From Zobellia uliginosa (GTDB taxonomy: Bacteria > Bacteroidota > Bacteroidia > Flavobacteriales > Flavobacteriaceae): DNA of 64,000 bases. The notes under the pieces were generated by a model. It had not been told where the DNA came from, made no database searches, and saw nothing but the letters and a program-made list of their open reading frames with translations. The translations under genes and the position numbers were made by a program. The stretch lies in NCBI RefSeq assembly GCF_900156625.1, contig NZ_FTOB01000003.1, forward strand, positions 124,001-188,000, given 5' to 3'. This document shows, one piece after another, positions 41,417 through 49,618 of the stretch; position 1 is the stretch's first letter; every line of letters starts with the position of its first letter.

Positions 41417-42205
41417 TTATTTTTTACGATTTAACACCTTGAATTCTTCGTAGCAGCTGCTTATTGCGTCAAGGATCTGTAGGTCGTTGGCCGTGGTGAT
41501 AAACGATTTTGAATAGTTGCAGTTGTTGAGGATGTCTTGTATGTCAACCTTCTCTATTTGAAGGAGTTCGGTAAGGATTTCCCGGTCGAATTTCGAAGCC
41601 AAAAGATCACGGATTTGGTCATCTTCCTTCATTTTTCTCAACTTTCGCATTTGATTGGGCTGCTTTCCAAAGAGATTACGAAGTAAATCGGCGGGGTTTA
41701 AAATGGCTCCCAAGACCTTGGTCACGGCACTCGGATTCTTATTTCCGCCCTCGTAACCTACCGAAAGTCCCGAAATACTATATTGGTATGCGTTGTTTAT
41801 AGGGGCGTTCTTGACATCGATTTCAAGGTAGCCGGTAAGCTGATAGGGCTTGACGATTACTTCCTCAAGAGCGTATGCCAGCTCGGTAAGGGCAATTTTT
41901 GTATTCTTGAACTTGTACATGTCATTGGTAACCCTGATTTTTTGGGACTTAAATCCGAGAAATGAAAAATAAAGGGTGTCGTTGACGGAAGCGGTAATGG
42001 TAAATTGACCTTCGCTATTGGTAATGGTACCCACCACCTTGTTAAGGTTTACAACGTGGACACTCTCCATGGGGGCGTCGGTTTGTGCGTTAACAACGAT
42101 GGCTGTTATATCTCTTACTTCGGTTTCTTCGTCGTCTTGCGCAAAAATGGAAAGGGTTGAAAACAAGAAGAAAAAGAATACAATGGGTTTCATTACTTTA
42201 AGCAT
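41417..42205 (-). CDS. Secreted carboxypeptidase-regulatory-like (CarbopepD_reg) protein
   Basis: A 262-residue exported protein with a signal peptide (PIVFFFFLFSTLSIFAQ). The N-terminal 90 residues form a carboxypeptidase D regulatory-like beta-sandwich (DITAIVVNAQTDAPMESVHV, VVGTITNSEGQFTITASVND, LYFSFLGFKSQKIRV), the domain that precedes plugs of SusC/Oar-type receptors. No plug or barrel follows, only an alpha-helical region (residues 150-262). The start may be the inner ATG at 42193 (MKPIVFFFF). Function unknown. Confidence 0.75.
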   Translation of the reverse strand: MLKVMKPIVFFFFLFSTLSIFAQDDEETEVRDITAIVVNAQTDAPMESVHVVNLNKVVGTITNSEGQFTITASVNDTLYFSFLGFKSQKIRVTNDMYKFKNTKIALTELAYALEEVIVKPYQLTGYLEIDVKNAPINNAYQYSISGLSVGYEGGNKNPSAVTKVLGAILNPADLLRNLFGKQPNQMRKLRKMKEDDQIRDLLASKFDREILTELLQIEKVDIQDILNNCNYSKSFITTANDLQILDAISSCYEEFKVLNRKK

Positions 42206-42227
42206 AGTTTAAATGTACTAAACAAAA

Positions 42228-42257
42228 CAAAAAAATACGCCGAAGCGTATTTTTTAA
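42228..42257 (-). terminator. Terminator of the DEAD-box helicase gene
   Basis: A perfect 10-bp stem (AAAAATACGC 42231-42240, GCGTATTTTT 42245-42254). On the minus strand the loop is a UUCG tetraloop closed by C-G, and a T-run follows. Confidence 0.9.
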
Positions 42258-42292
42258 TATACAATTAACTTTAAATATAAGTTGTTAGGCGC

Positions 42293-44071
42293 CTAAAAGA
42301 AGTCGCTTCTGCTTTTTGAGCTTCTTCTTTTGCCCGAATGGCTAGGTTTTCTTTTAGAGGTACTTCTGTCCCTGCCTCTAGATCTACCACCTCGATCGTT
42401 ATCGCGATCTCTTTTTCTGCCTCGGTCATTTCTTCCTCTGCCGCCGCTTCCACCGGGGTTTTTAGATACTTCAACGTTTATGAACCTGCCTTCTAATTTA
42501 AAGTCGGTAAAAAACTGAAGGATTTGCTCGGTGTGTTCCGCTTCGGTATTAAAGAAAGAAAAGGAGTCTTTCGTGTCAACTTTGTAAACATCTTCTTTAC
42601 CTAGGTTCAAGGTGTCTCGAAGGAAGTCTTTTAATGACATCCAGTCGTAACCGTCTTTTTCACCTACATTGATAAAGTAACGTACCGAACCATTAGATGG
42701 GGCGTGCGTGTTTCTTTCGCCTCTTTCCCTTCTGCGATCGTCAGAACCAGATGAATTTAGGTCTTTGGTTTTGTTATAATAATTAGAGAAACGTGTGAAC
42801 TCTACCGACACGATCTTTTTGATAAGCTCGTTGCGGTCAATTCCTTCTAGAACGTCGTTAATGGCCGGAAGGTAGTTCTCTACGTCTTTGTTTATCTTGG
42901 TTTCCTTTATTTTGTTCGCCAAGTGATAAAGTTGTATTTCACAAATCTCTATACCTGTTGGAATTTTCTTAGAGATAAAATCTTGTTGGATCTTTTTCTC
43001 TATGGCGTGGATCTTACGCATTTCACTTCGGGTTACGATAACCATTGAAATACCAGATTTACCGGCTCTGCCCGTACGGCCACTACGGTGGGTATAGGTC
43101 TCAATTTCGTCGGGAAGTTGATAGTTGATAACATGGGTAATGTCATCGACATCAATACCACGTGCCGCTACATCGGTAGCGACCAACATTTGTATTTGCT
43201 TCTTACGGAAGGAGTTCATTACCAAATCTCGTTGGTTTTGGCTTAAGTCGCCATGTAATGCTCCTGCATTGTACCCATCTTCGATTAACTTTTCGGCCAC
43301 ACGTTGTGTGTCTCTTTTCGTTCTACAGAAAACTACCGAGAAAATATCAGGGTTGGCATCTGCAAGTCGTTTAAGGGCGGGGTATCTATCTCTTCCGCCA
43401 ACTACGTAATATTCGTGCTGTACGTTTGAGGTTCCTGCATTTTTGGCTCCTACCGTAATTTCAATAGGGCTATGCATGAATTTTTTGGCGATCGTTGCTA
43501 CTTCCCTAGGCATAGTAGCTGAAAACAACCAGGTAGATTTATCTTTAGGAGTATTCGAAAGAATGTCCTTTATGTCTTCAAAAAAGCCCATGTTGAGCAT
43601 TTCATCGGCCTCATCGAGAACACAGTAGTCGATTTTCGTAATATCGACTAGACCACGGCTGATCATATCTTTCATTCTGCCGGGAGTTGCCACAACGATC
43701 TGTGCGCCACGTTTGATTTGTCGGGCCTGATCGGTGATGCTGGCCCCACCATAAATGGCAACGGTGTTCAAACCTTTTACAAATTTAGAGTAAGCCTGAA
43801 TCTCGTTGGTGATCTGCAAACAAAGTTCGCGGGTAGGGGAGAGTACCAACCCTTGGGTAGTTCTGCTGTTGCTGTCGAGTTTCTGGATTAAAGGAAAACC
43901 AAAGGCGGCCGTTTTACCGGTTCCTGTTTGTGCAAGCGCCACGAGGTCCGTTTCACTTTCCAATAAAATTGGGATTGCTTTTTCCTGTACTTCGGAAGGG
44001 CTTTCAAAACCCATGTCGTTCACAGCGTCCAATAGGGGCTGACTTAGCCCTAATGCTTCAAATTTTGTCAT
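42293..44071 (-). CDS. deaD: DEAD-box ATP-dependent RNA helicase (DeaD/CsdA-like)
   Basis: A 592-residue RNA helicase for ribosome assembly or cold-shock RNA unfolding. Q motif FEALGLSQPLL...EVQEKAIP; motif I AQTGTGKTAAF; Ia PTRELCLQI; II VLDEADEML; III FSATMP; VI HRSGRTGRAGK. A DbpA-type RNA-binding domain (about residues 465-545, RYFINVGEKDGYDWMSLKDF) follows, then a very basic Arg/Gly/Ser tail (RGRNDRGRKRDRDNDRGGRS). A structured leader lies upstream (44089-44154). A minus-strand -7 box TACCTTTG sits at 44191-44184, giving a leader of about 105 bases. Confidence 0.95.
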   Translation of the reverse strand: MTKFEALGLSQPLLDAVNDMGFESPSEVQEKAIPILLESETDLVALAQTGTGKTAAFGFPLIQKLDSNSRTTQGLVLSPTRELCLQITNEIQAYSKFVKGLNTVAIYGGASITDQARQIKRGAQIVVATPGRMKDMISRGLVDITKIDYCVLDEADEMLNMGFFEDIKDILSNTPKDKSTWLFSATMPREVATIAKKFMHSPIEITVGAKNAGTSNVQHEYYVVGGRDRYPALKRLADANPDIFSVVFCRTKRDTQRVAEKLIEDGYNAGALHGDLSQNQRDLVMNSFRKKQIQMLVATDVAARGIDVDDITHVINYQLPDEIETYTHRSGRTGRAGKSGISMVIVTRSEMRKIHAIEKKIQQDFISKKIPTGIEICEIQLYHLANKIKETKINKDVENYLPAINDVLEGIDRNELIKKIVSVEFTRFSNYYNKTKDLNSSGSDDRRRERGERNTHAPSNGSVRYFINVGEKDGYDWMSLKDFLRDTLNLGKEDVYKVDTKDSFSFFNTEAEHTEQILQFFTDFKLEGRFINVEVSKNPGGSGGRGRNDRGRKRDRDNDRGGRSRGRDRSTSKRKPSHSGKRRSSKSRSDFF

Positions 44072-44088
44072 AAAAAAGGTATACTTAA

Positions 44089-44154
44089 ATCGCTAATAGG
44101 TGTGTTGCATAGAGCGATTATCGTATATAACCTTTAGTACTCGGAGCAACACCT
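44089..44154 (-). other. Structured mRNA leader of the DEAD-box helicase
   Basis: The 142-base gap upstream of the helicase holds overlapping inverted repeats: ATCGCT (44089-44094) with AGCGAT (44113-44118), and AGGTGTGTTGC (44098-44108) with GCAACACCT (44146-44154). The second left arm lies inside the loop of the first hairpin, so the two cannot form as simple nested stems. They are either alternative structures or a pseudoknot. No known riboswitch motif was recognised. Confidence 0.45.
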
Positions 44155-44213
44155 GCCATACCGGCGGCGTTAAAATTAAGGTGCAAAGGTACGTTTAATT
44201 ATCGAGATAGCGA

Positions 44214-44783
44214 TTATCGGAGGAAATCTAATAATTTTTGAATGGCTAGGCCCCTGTGGCTGATACGGTTTTTGGTTTCCAAGGGAATTTCGGCAAAGGT
44301 CTTTTGGTATCCCTTGGGTTGAAATATAGGGTCATAGCCAAAACCGCCATCCCCCGTTTTTTGCAGGGTTATATGGCCTTCTACTATGCCTTCGAACATG
44401 TATTTTTTTTCGTTTAGGTTTAGGGCTATTGCTGTTTTGAAGTGTGCCGCACGGTTAGGGTGGTCTTTTAACTTGGTCAAAAGTTTGTTCATGTTGTCGT
44501 CGGCATTTTTGCCTTCACCGGAATATCTTGCGGAGAAGACCCCGGGTTCACCGTTTAACGCGTCTACTAAAAGGCCGGTATCGTCTGCAAAGCACGGTAA
44601 GCCGTAATTTTCGGTAACGTAATCGGCTTTTAGTTGGGCGTTTTCCTCTAAAGTGCTTCCGGTTTCGGGTATTTCGTCAAAACAGCCGATATCGGTCAAT
44701 GAAACCAGTTCGATATGTGGGGGTACGAGTGCCTTTACCTCGTCGAGTTTGTTCTTGTTGTGCGTTGCGAAAACCAGTTTCAT
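44214..44783 (-). CDS. rdgB: Non-canonical purine NTP pyrophosphatase
   Basis: A 189-residue HAM1/RdgB enzyme that hydrolyses dITP, ITP and XTP to their monophosphates, keeping deaminated purines out of nucleic acids. Motifs: FATHNKNKLDEVKAL (triphosphate-binding), FADDTGLLVDALNGEPGVFS with the catalytic Asp, YSGEGKNADDN, GDGGFGYDPIF and the C-terminal SHRGLAIQKL. Its minus-strand -7 box TATTTTTG at 44840-44833 nearly touches the plus-strand box of the divergent methyltransferase gene. Confidence 0.96.
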   Translation of the reverse strand: MKLVFATHNKNKLDEVKALVPPHIELVSLTDIGCFDEIPETGSTLEENAQLKADYVTENYGLPCFADDTGLLVDALNGEPGVFSARYSGEGKNADDNMNKLLTKLKDHPNRAAHFKTAIALNLNEKKYMFEGIVEGHITLQKTGDGGFGYDPIFQPKGYQKTFAEIPLETKNRISHRGLAIQKLLDFLR

Positions 44784-44832
44784 GTAATATTGAAATTTGA
44801 GATTGTTTTTAGTAGGATGCTTTTAGTGGGGG

Positions 44833-44849
44833 CAAAAATAGTAATTTTG
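44833..44849. promoter_or_regulatory. Back-to-back divergent -7 boxes (rdgB / methyltransferase)
   Basis: A minus-strand TATTTTTG (44840-44833) and a plus-strand TAATTTTG (44842-44849) both match TAnnTTTG and are separated by one base. Each lies 20-60 bases from its gene. Neither has a clear -33 element. Confidence 0.4.
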
Positions 44850-44870
44850 AAAAGCTATAAATAGGTTATT

Positions 44871-45323
44871 ATGGAGTTGAAGATACCTCCCGCGGTTGTT
44901 TTTTTGGTTTTTGCCGGTTTAATGTATTTGCTGGCTTCATTTTTGCCTTTCGGGTATTTTGATTTTTTTGGACGATATTATCTGATGGGGGTATTGTTGT
45001 TCTTTGCTGCTATAGTTGCGGCTTGGGCCCTTTTTCAATTCTTTCGGCTGCGCACTACTGTAGATCCTACGGCGCCTTCAAAGGCAAGTCGGTTGGTTCA
45101 GGGAGGTATTTTTGCCTATTCTAGAAATCCGATGTACTTGGCTTTGTTGATGGTGTTACTGGGTTGGGGTATTTGGTTGGGGAATGCGTTCAATACCTTG
45201 TTGGCGGCCGGTTTTGTAGCCTATATGAACCGATTTCAGATCATTCCTGAAGAAACGGCCCTTTTAGAGAGCTTTGGTAAGGAGTACAGGCAGTATTGTC
45301 TCAATGTTCGGAGGTGGTTTTAA
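44871..45323 (+). CDS. Isoprenylcysteine/phospholipid methyltransferase family membrane protein
   Basis: A 150-residue integral membrane protein with four or five helices and the C-terminal ICMT/PEMT signature: LVQGGIFAYSRNPMYLALLM, then EETALLESFGKEYRQYCLNV and a terminal RRWF. Such small prokaryotic members bind S-adenosylmethionine; substrates are mostly unknown. It precedes the SatD operon by 83 bases that hold three palindromes, so it is probably a separate transcription unit. Confidence 0.85.
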   Translation: MELKIPPAVVFLVFAGLMYLLASFLPFGYFDFFGRYYLMGVLLFFAAIVAAWALFQFFRLRTTVDPTAPSKASRLVQGGIFAYSRNPMYLALLMVLLGWGIWLGNAFNTLLAAGFVAYMNRFQIIPEETALLESFGKEYRQYCLNVRRWF

Positions 45324-45325
45324 TA

Positions 45326-45403
45326 TATAAGCGATATGACTTATAATTAAAAATATTAGCTTTTTGACTAATATTTTAATATATTAGCGTTTTAGCTTAT
45401 ATA
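45326..45403 (+). promoter_or_regulatory. Three palindromic operators with 28-bp spacing before satD
   Basis: Three inverted repeats with an 8-base spacer: TATAAG-N8-CTTATA (45326-45345), AATATTAG-N8-CTAATATT (45352-45375, perfect) and TATATTAG-N8-CTTATATA (45380-45403, one mismatch). Their centres (45335.5, 45363.5, 45391.5) are exactly 28 bp apart, and the last ends 3 bases before the ATG at 45407. The shared half-site is about TA(A/T)TAG(C/T). The layout looks like a tandem operator for a dimeric regulator, plausibly the SatD HTH encoded next to it. No standard -7 box is visible. Confidence 0.75.
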
Positions 45404-45406
45404 ATT

Positions 45407-46015
45407 ATGGTAGCGATAATTACTGGAGACATCATTAATTCAGAAAACCACAACTCGTCGGAGTGGTTGGGCATTCTCAAGGCTTACCTGTCGAGACTAG
45501 GTAGTTCGCCCGTCGATTGGGAGGTCTATAGGGGCGATGAGTTTCAGTTGAAAATAGCCAAGGAAGATGCCTTGCGTGCGGCTATACATATAAAGGCCTT
45601 GATAAAAACGGTTAAGGGCTTGGATGTTCGTATGGGCATTGGTCTGGGCAGTGAGACCTTTAAGGGAATCGGAGTGAGTGAGTCTAACGGTCCGGCCTAT
45701 CATAGGTCGGGTAGAACTTTTGAGTCGCTTAAAGAAGAGAAGCTTAATTTGACCATTGCTACCGGAAATGGTTTTATTGACGAGACCTTAAATCTCATGT
45801 TAAAGTTGGCGCTGCATTTTATGGATGACTGGAGCCCCGTATCGGCAGAGATTATAGTGTTGGCTTTAGATTATCCTGATGCCTCGCAAAGTGAAATTGC
45901 CGAAAGGCTACATATTCAGCAGTCGGCGGTAAGCCAACGTCAAAAACGGGCTCGTCTGGATTTGGTGCAGGAATTACTTGAGTATTATTCAAAAACCTTA
46001 AAAGAATTAAGTTAG
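45407..46015 (+). CDS. SatD-family protein: cyclase-like domain plus C-terminal HTH
   Basis: A 202-residue soluble protein of the SatD family. The N-terminal 110 residues look like the palm domain of class III cyclases/GGDEF enzymes: VAIITGDIINS with Asp8 at the metal-binding position, VYRGDEFQL (residues 40-48) like the GGDEF hairpin, and VRMGIGLG. Residues about 145-190 form a sigma-like HTH (PDASQSEIAERLHIQQSAVS, then QRQKRAR). No known catalytic product exists for the family. It is directly followed by DUF3307 with no spacer and preceded by three palindromes, suggesting an autoregulated operon. Sensor-regulator is my reading; enzyme activity is untested. Confidence 0.8.
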   Translation: MVAIITGDIINSENHNSSEWLGILKAYLSRLGSSPVDWEVYRGDEFQLKIAKEDALRAAIHIKALIKTVKGLDVRMGIGLGSETFKGIGVSESNGPAYHRSGRTFESLKEEKLNLTIATGNGFIDETLNLMLKLALHFMDDWSPVSAEIIVLALDYPDASQSEIAERLHIQQSAVSQRQKRARLDLVQELLEYYSKTLKELS

Positions 46016-46714
46016 ATGGTTCTGTTCACTAAACTTTTACTGGCCCACTTGATCGGCGATTTTTTGTTGCAACCGAGTCGCTGGGTAATTCATAAGGAAG
46101 CAAATAAGGAAAAGTCGAGATACCTTTACTTACATGTTTTGCTTCACTTTGCGTTGATCATGCTGTTGGTGTGGGATTTGCAATATTGGAAAATAGCCTT
46201 GGTCATTGCGACTTCACATTATGTTATCGACTTGGCCAAATTGTACGTTGCGCCCAGGTTCAGGCTTCAAAGTGTTCCGTTCTTTTTAGATCAGGTACTT
46301 CATATCTTGGTGCTGTATTGCTGTGTGTATTACGGAAATCTGACCGAACACACCATGGCTCTTTTTCAAGGGTTGGATTGGCCTTTGGTCACCGCGATCG
46401 TATTTGTCAGTTCTCCTGCCGCGATTATCATGGGGAAGTTGTTGGAGGCCATGTCGGACAAAATTGAATTGGATCATAAATCATTGCCTAACGCCGGAAA
46501 GTATATCGGCATAATAGAGCGGTTGTTCGTTCTTATGTTCATTATTATGGGAAGGTGGGAAGCTATAGGTCTTCTGATAGGGGCTAAATCGGTTTTCAGG
46601 TTCAATGATTTAAAGGAAAGCAATAACCGTAAACTTACCGAGTATATTTTGATAGGAACCTTGTTAAGTTTCGGACTTGCCATAATTACAGGAATCATTT
46701 ATGTCAATGCGTAA
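46016..46714 (+). CDS. DUF3307 integral membrane protein
   Basis: A 232-residue inner-membrane protein with about six helices. The DUF3307 N-terminal block is LLLAHLIGDFLLQPSRWV followed by HVLLHFALIMLLVW and SHYVIDLAKL; the His and Asp residues at membrane boundaries are characteristic. The ATG follows the SatD stop codon directly, implying a translational link and probably a functional one: SatD and DUF3307 genes are adjacent in other genomes as I remember. The function is unknown. The next gene overlaps its end by 14 bases. Confidence 0.85.
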   Translation: MVLFTKLLLAHLIGDFLLQPSRWVIHKEANKEKSRYLYLHVLLHFALIMLLVWDLQYWKIALVIATSHYVIDLAKLYVAPRFRLQSVPFFLDQVLHILVLYCCVYYGNLTEHTMALFQGLDWPLVTAIVFVSSPAAIIMGKLLEAMSDKIELDHKSLPNAGKYIGIIERLFVLMFIIMGRWEAIGLLIGAKSVFRFNDLKESNNRKLTEYILIGTLLSFGLAIITGIIYVNA

Positions 46715-47501
46715 ATTAAGGATGCGACTGCTTCTGCCTTTCGTTTTTTTGTTGTCAATGGCCACGGCGCGGTGCCAGACTAAATTTTTTACTTCTTTTG
46801 ACGATACAAAAATCGCTTATACCGATGAGGGTGAGGGAAAGGTGGTTTTGCTTATTCATGGCTTTATCAATACCAAGGAATCTTGGCAGGAAACCAAACT
46901 AAAGAAACAGTTGCTGCAAGAAGGGTTTAGGGTCGTTGCCCTCGATCTTCGGGGTAATGGGGAGTCGGATAAGCCCCAGGTCAAAGAAGCTTACGATTTT
47001 GATGCCGAGGTAATGGATGTTATGTTTCTTATGCAGCACTTGCGACAAAAAAAATATATGGCCATTGGGTACTCTCGGGGCAGTATTGTTTTGGCAAAAC
47101 TTTTGTTGCGCGACAAGCGGGTGAAAAAGGCGGTTTTAGGAGGTATGGGTATCGATTTTACCGACTACATGTGGCCTAGGAAAATTAAATTTATGAAAGC
47201 CTTTGCCGGAAGGGTCACCGAAGAAACGAAAGAGGCCGTAGCCTATGCGAAATCGGTAGGTGCCGACTTTAGAAGTCTCTATCTGCAACAGCGTTACCAA
47301 CCGTACACCAGAAAAAGCCATTTGGCCTATGTGAAGGCCAAAGTACTGGTTATTGCGGGGGATGAGGATGTTGATAATGGTAGTCCCGAAGAACTGCATA
47401 AGGCGATTCCCAAAAGTGAATTTGTCATTGTGGAAGGTGATCATAACGCCACCTATAAAACAAAGGCCTTTTCCGAAGCCGTGGTCTCATTTTTAGATTA
47501 A
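46701..47501 (+). CDS. Exported alpha/beta hydrolase
   Basis: A 266-residue alpha/beta hydrolase with an N-terminal signal peptide (LRMRLLLPFVFLLSMATARC) and so probably periplasmic or lipid-linked. Fold motifs: LLIHGFINTKESW (oxyanion), VALDLRGNGESDKP, the nucleophile in AIGYSRGSIVLAK, the acid in VIAGDEDVDNG and the His in VEGDHNATY. It overlaps the DUF3307 gene, so it is the third member of the SatD operon. Substrate unknown. A short hairpin (TTTCATG/CATGAAA, 47537-47554) follows without a clear T-run. Confidence 0.85.
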   Translation: MSMRKLRMRLLLPFVFLLSMATARCQTKFFTSFDDTKIAYTDEGEGKVVLLIHGFINTKESWQETKLKKQLLQEGFRVVALDLRGNGESDKPQVKEAYDFDAEVMDVMFLMQHLRQKKYMAIGYSRGSIVLAKLLLRDKRVKKAVLGGMGIDFTDYMWPRKIKFMKAFAGRVTEETKEAVAYAKSVGADFRSLYLQQRYQPYTRKSHLAYVKAKVLVIAGDEDVDNGSPEELHKAIPKSEFVIVEGDHNATYKTKAFSEAVVSFLD

Positions 47502-47633
47502 ACCGGCTTTCTTGCTTGGTTTCGACCGTGTTTTTTCTTTCATGGGAACATGAAATTCCCTATCAAAAAAAGCTAGATTAGTTATAGGAGTAACTTTTAG
47601 GCATTTTAGTGGACTTCGGACAGAAATAATCTT

Positions 47634-47641
47634 TATTTTTG
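47634..47641 (+). promoter_or_regulatory. -7 promoter box of serB-serA
   Basis: TATTTTTG, a perfect TAnnTTTG match, 24 bases before the ATG at 47665. A TTCG at the -33 position is only a partial match. Confidence 0.5.
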
Positions 47642-47664
47642 TCCCTTAATTTTTTAGCAAAGCC

Positions 47665-49557
47665 ATGGTAGAGACAGGTAGGAAATACATATTCGATTTT
47701 GATAGTACCTTAACAAGGGTCGAAGCTTTAGATGTGCTGGCCGAAATGACCTTGGAAGGCAAGTCGGATCGAGACGAAATCGTTCGTCGTATTCAGGAGA
47801 TTACAAATTTGGGAATTGATGGCGATATATCGTTTACCGAATCATTGGAGCAACGTATAAAGTTGTTGAACGCCCATAAAGACGATTTAGGCCCCCTAGT
47901 AGAAGAGCTACGTCATAAGATATCGAAGTCTATTGCTGCCAATAAAGATTTTTTCGAGAAATTTTCAGATGATATTTATGTGATTTCTTGTGGATTCAAA
48001 GAGTTTATCGATCCTATCGTTAAAGAGTACAATATTCCGTCAGAAAGGGTTTATGCCAATACCTTTGAATTTGATGAAGAAGGGAATATTGTAGGGTTTG
48101 ATTCAAAAAACGTATTTTCGCAGCATAACGGAAAAATTGAATGTCTTAAGCAAATGAACCTTGAAGGTGAGGTTCAGGTTATTGGTGACGGCTATAGCGA
48201 TTATGTGATGCGCGAAGCCGGAATTGCCGATAAATTCTTTGCTTATACCGAAAATGTACATCGCGAAAAAGCAGCCCAGAACGCTGACTATATAACTCCT
48301 AATATGGATGAATTTTTATTTGTGAACGATTTGCCACGTAATATATCATACCCAAAGAACAGAATCAAGATATTGCTTCTTGAAAATGTCCACCCAGCCG
48401 CTTTTAAGAATTTATCTGAAGAAGGATTTTCGGTAGAACTTGTTAAACACAGTATACCGGAAGACGAACTGATAGAGAGAATAAAGGGGGTGCATGTACT
48501 GGGTATTCGCTCTAAAACACAAGTGACCCAAAAGGTATTGGATGCGGCCGACAAACTTATGGTAGTCGGTGCGTTTTGTATCGGTACTACCCAGATAGAT
48601 TTGCAGTACGCCAAGAAAAAGGGGGTGGTAGTGTTCAATGCGCCGTATAGCAACACCCGTTCCGTGGTCGAGTTGGCCATTGGTGAGATCATCATGTTAA
48701 TGCGAAGTGTTTTTGCCAGAAGTAGTGAGATCCACAGCGGACAATGGCAAAAAACGGCCGAAGGGTCAAGGGAAGTACGCGGTAAGAATCTAGGAATTGT
48801 CGGCTATGGTAATATAGGGAAACAACTTTCTATTTTGGCGGAAGCCGTAGGTATGCGTGTTTATTATTACGACGTTGACGATAAACTGTCAATGGGTAAT
48901 GCTAAGAAATGCAATACCTTAGAAGATTTATTGAATGTTTCCGATGTAGTTACCCTACATATCGATGATAACAAGGCCAATAAGAATTTTATCGGCGAGC
49001 GTGAAATAAGCCAGATGAGAAATGGTGCCATGCTCATTAACTTGTCAAGAGGCTTTGTTGTCGATATCGATGCCTTGGCCAATGCCTTGAAATCAGGTAA
49101 ACTTGCCGGTGCCGCTATAGATGTATACCCAGAAGAGCCTCGTAGCAACGGTGAATTTTATACGCCGCTTCAAGGTTTGAAAAATGTAATACTTACGCCC
49201 CATGTTGGTGGTAGTACCGAAGAAGCGCAACGCGATATTGCCGATTTCGTTCCGAACAAGATTATGGATTATATCAATTCAGGTAATACTGTTGATGCAG
49301 TGAACTTCCCGAATATCCGTTTGCCAAAACAACGGAACGCACACCGTTTCTTGCATATACACAAGAATGTACCGGGTATCATGGCTAATATTAATGAGGT
49401 ATTGGCTAAATACGGCTTGAATATCTCTGGTCAATATTTGTCAACGGATAGCGAGGTAGGCTACGTGATTACCGATTTGGATAAAGAATACAATAAAGAT
49501 GTTATCAAAGCACTTAAAAAAGTAGAGAACACTATCAAGTTTAGGGTTTTATACTAG
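47665..49557 (+). CDS. serA: Phosphoserine phosphatase - phosphoglycerate dehydrogenase fusion
   Basis: A 630-residue fusion of two serine-biosynthesis enzymes. Residues 1-220 form a HAD phosphatase like SerB: motif I FDFDSTLTRVEALDVLAE with Asp11/Asp13, motif II VISCG and motif IV GDGYSD at 174-179. Residues about 233-545 form D-3-phosphoglycerate dehydrogenase (SerA): GVHVLGIRSKTQVT, the NAD-binding GIVGYGNIGKQL, LINLSRGFVVD, and the active-site His in TPHVGGST. The ending about 75 residues are an ACT domain (NVPGIMANINEVLAKYGLNI) for feedback or assembly. One polypeptide thus carries steps 1 and 3; serC is not in the window. Such fusions occur in Flavobacteriia. Confidence 0.95.
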   Translation: MVETGRKYIFDFDSTLTRVEALDVLAEMTLEGKSDRDEIVRRIQEITNLGIDGDISFTESLEQRIKLLNAHKDDLGPLVEELRHKISKSIAANKDFFEKFSDDIYVISCGFKEFIDPIVKEYNIPSERVYANTFEFDEEGNIVGFDSKNVFSQHNGKIECLKQMNLEGEVQVIGDGYSDYVMREAGIADKFFAYTENVHREKAAQNADYITPNMDEFLFVNDLPRNISYPKNRIKILLLENVHPAAFKNLSEEGFSVELVKHSIPEDELIERIKGVHVLGIRSKTQVTQKVLDAADKLMVVGAFCIGTTQIDLQYAKKKGVVVFNAPYSNTRSVVELAIGEIIMLMRSVFARSSEIHSGQWQKTAEGSREVRGKNLGIVGYGNIGKQLSILAEAVGMRVYYYDVDDKLSMGNAKKCNTLEDLLNVSDVVTLHIDDNKANKNFIGEREISQMRNGAMLINLSRGFVVDIDALANALKSGKLAGAAIDVYPEEPRSNGEFYTPLQGLKNVILTPHVGGSTEEAQRDIADFVPNKIMDYINSGNTVDAVNFPNIRLPKQRNAHRFLHIHKNVPGIMANINEVLAKYGLNISGQYLSTDSEVGYVITDLDKEYNKDVIKALKKVENTIKFRVLY

Positions 49558-49578
49558 TCGACGATACAAATGTGATAT

Positions 49579-49618
49579 AAAAAACGGCTCTCTTTTACGA
49601 GGGCCGTTTTTATTTTTT
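49579..49618. terminator. Bidirectional terminator between serB-serA and rlmH
   Basis: A 12-bp stem (AAAACGGCTCTC 49581-49592, GAGGGCCGTTTT 49599-49610, one G-T pair) followed by T-rich sequence on both sides. Confidence 0.88.
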
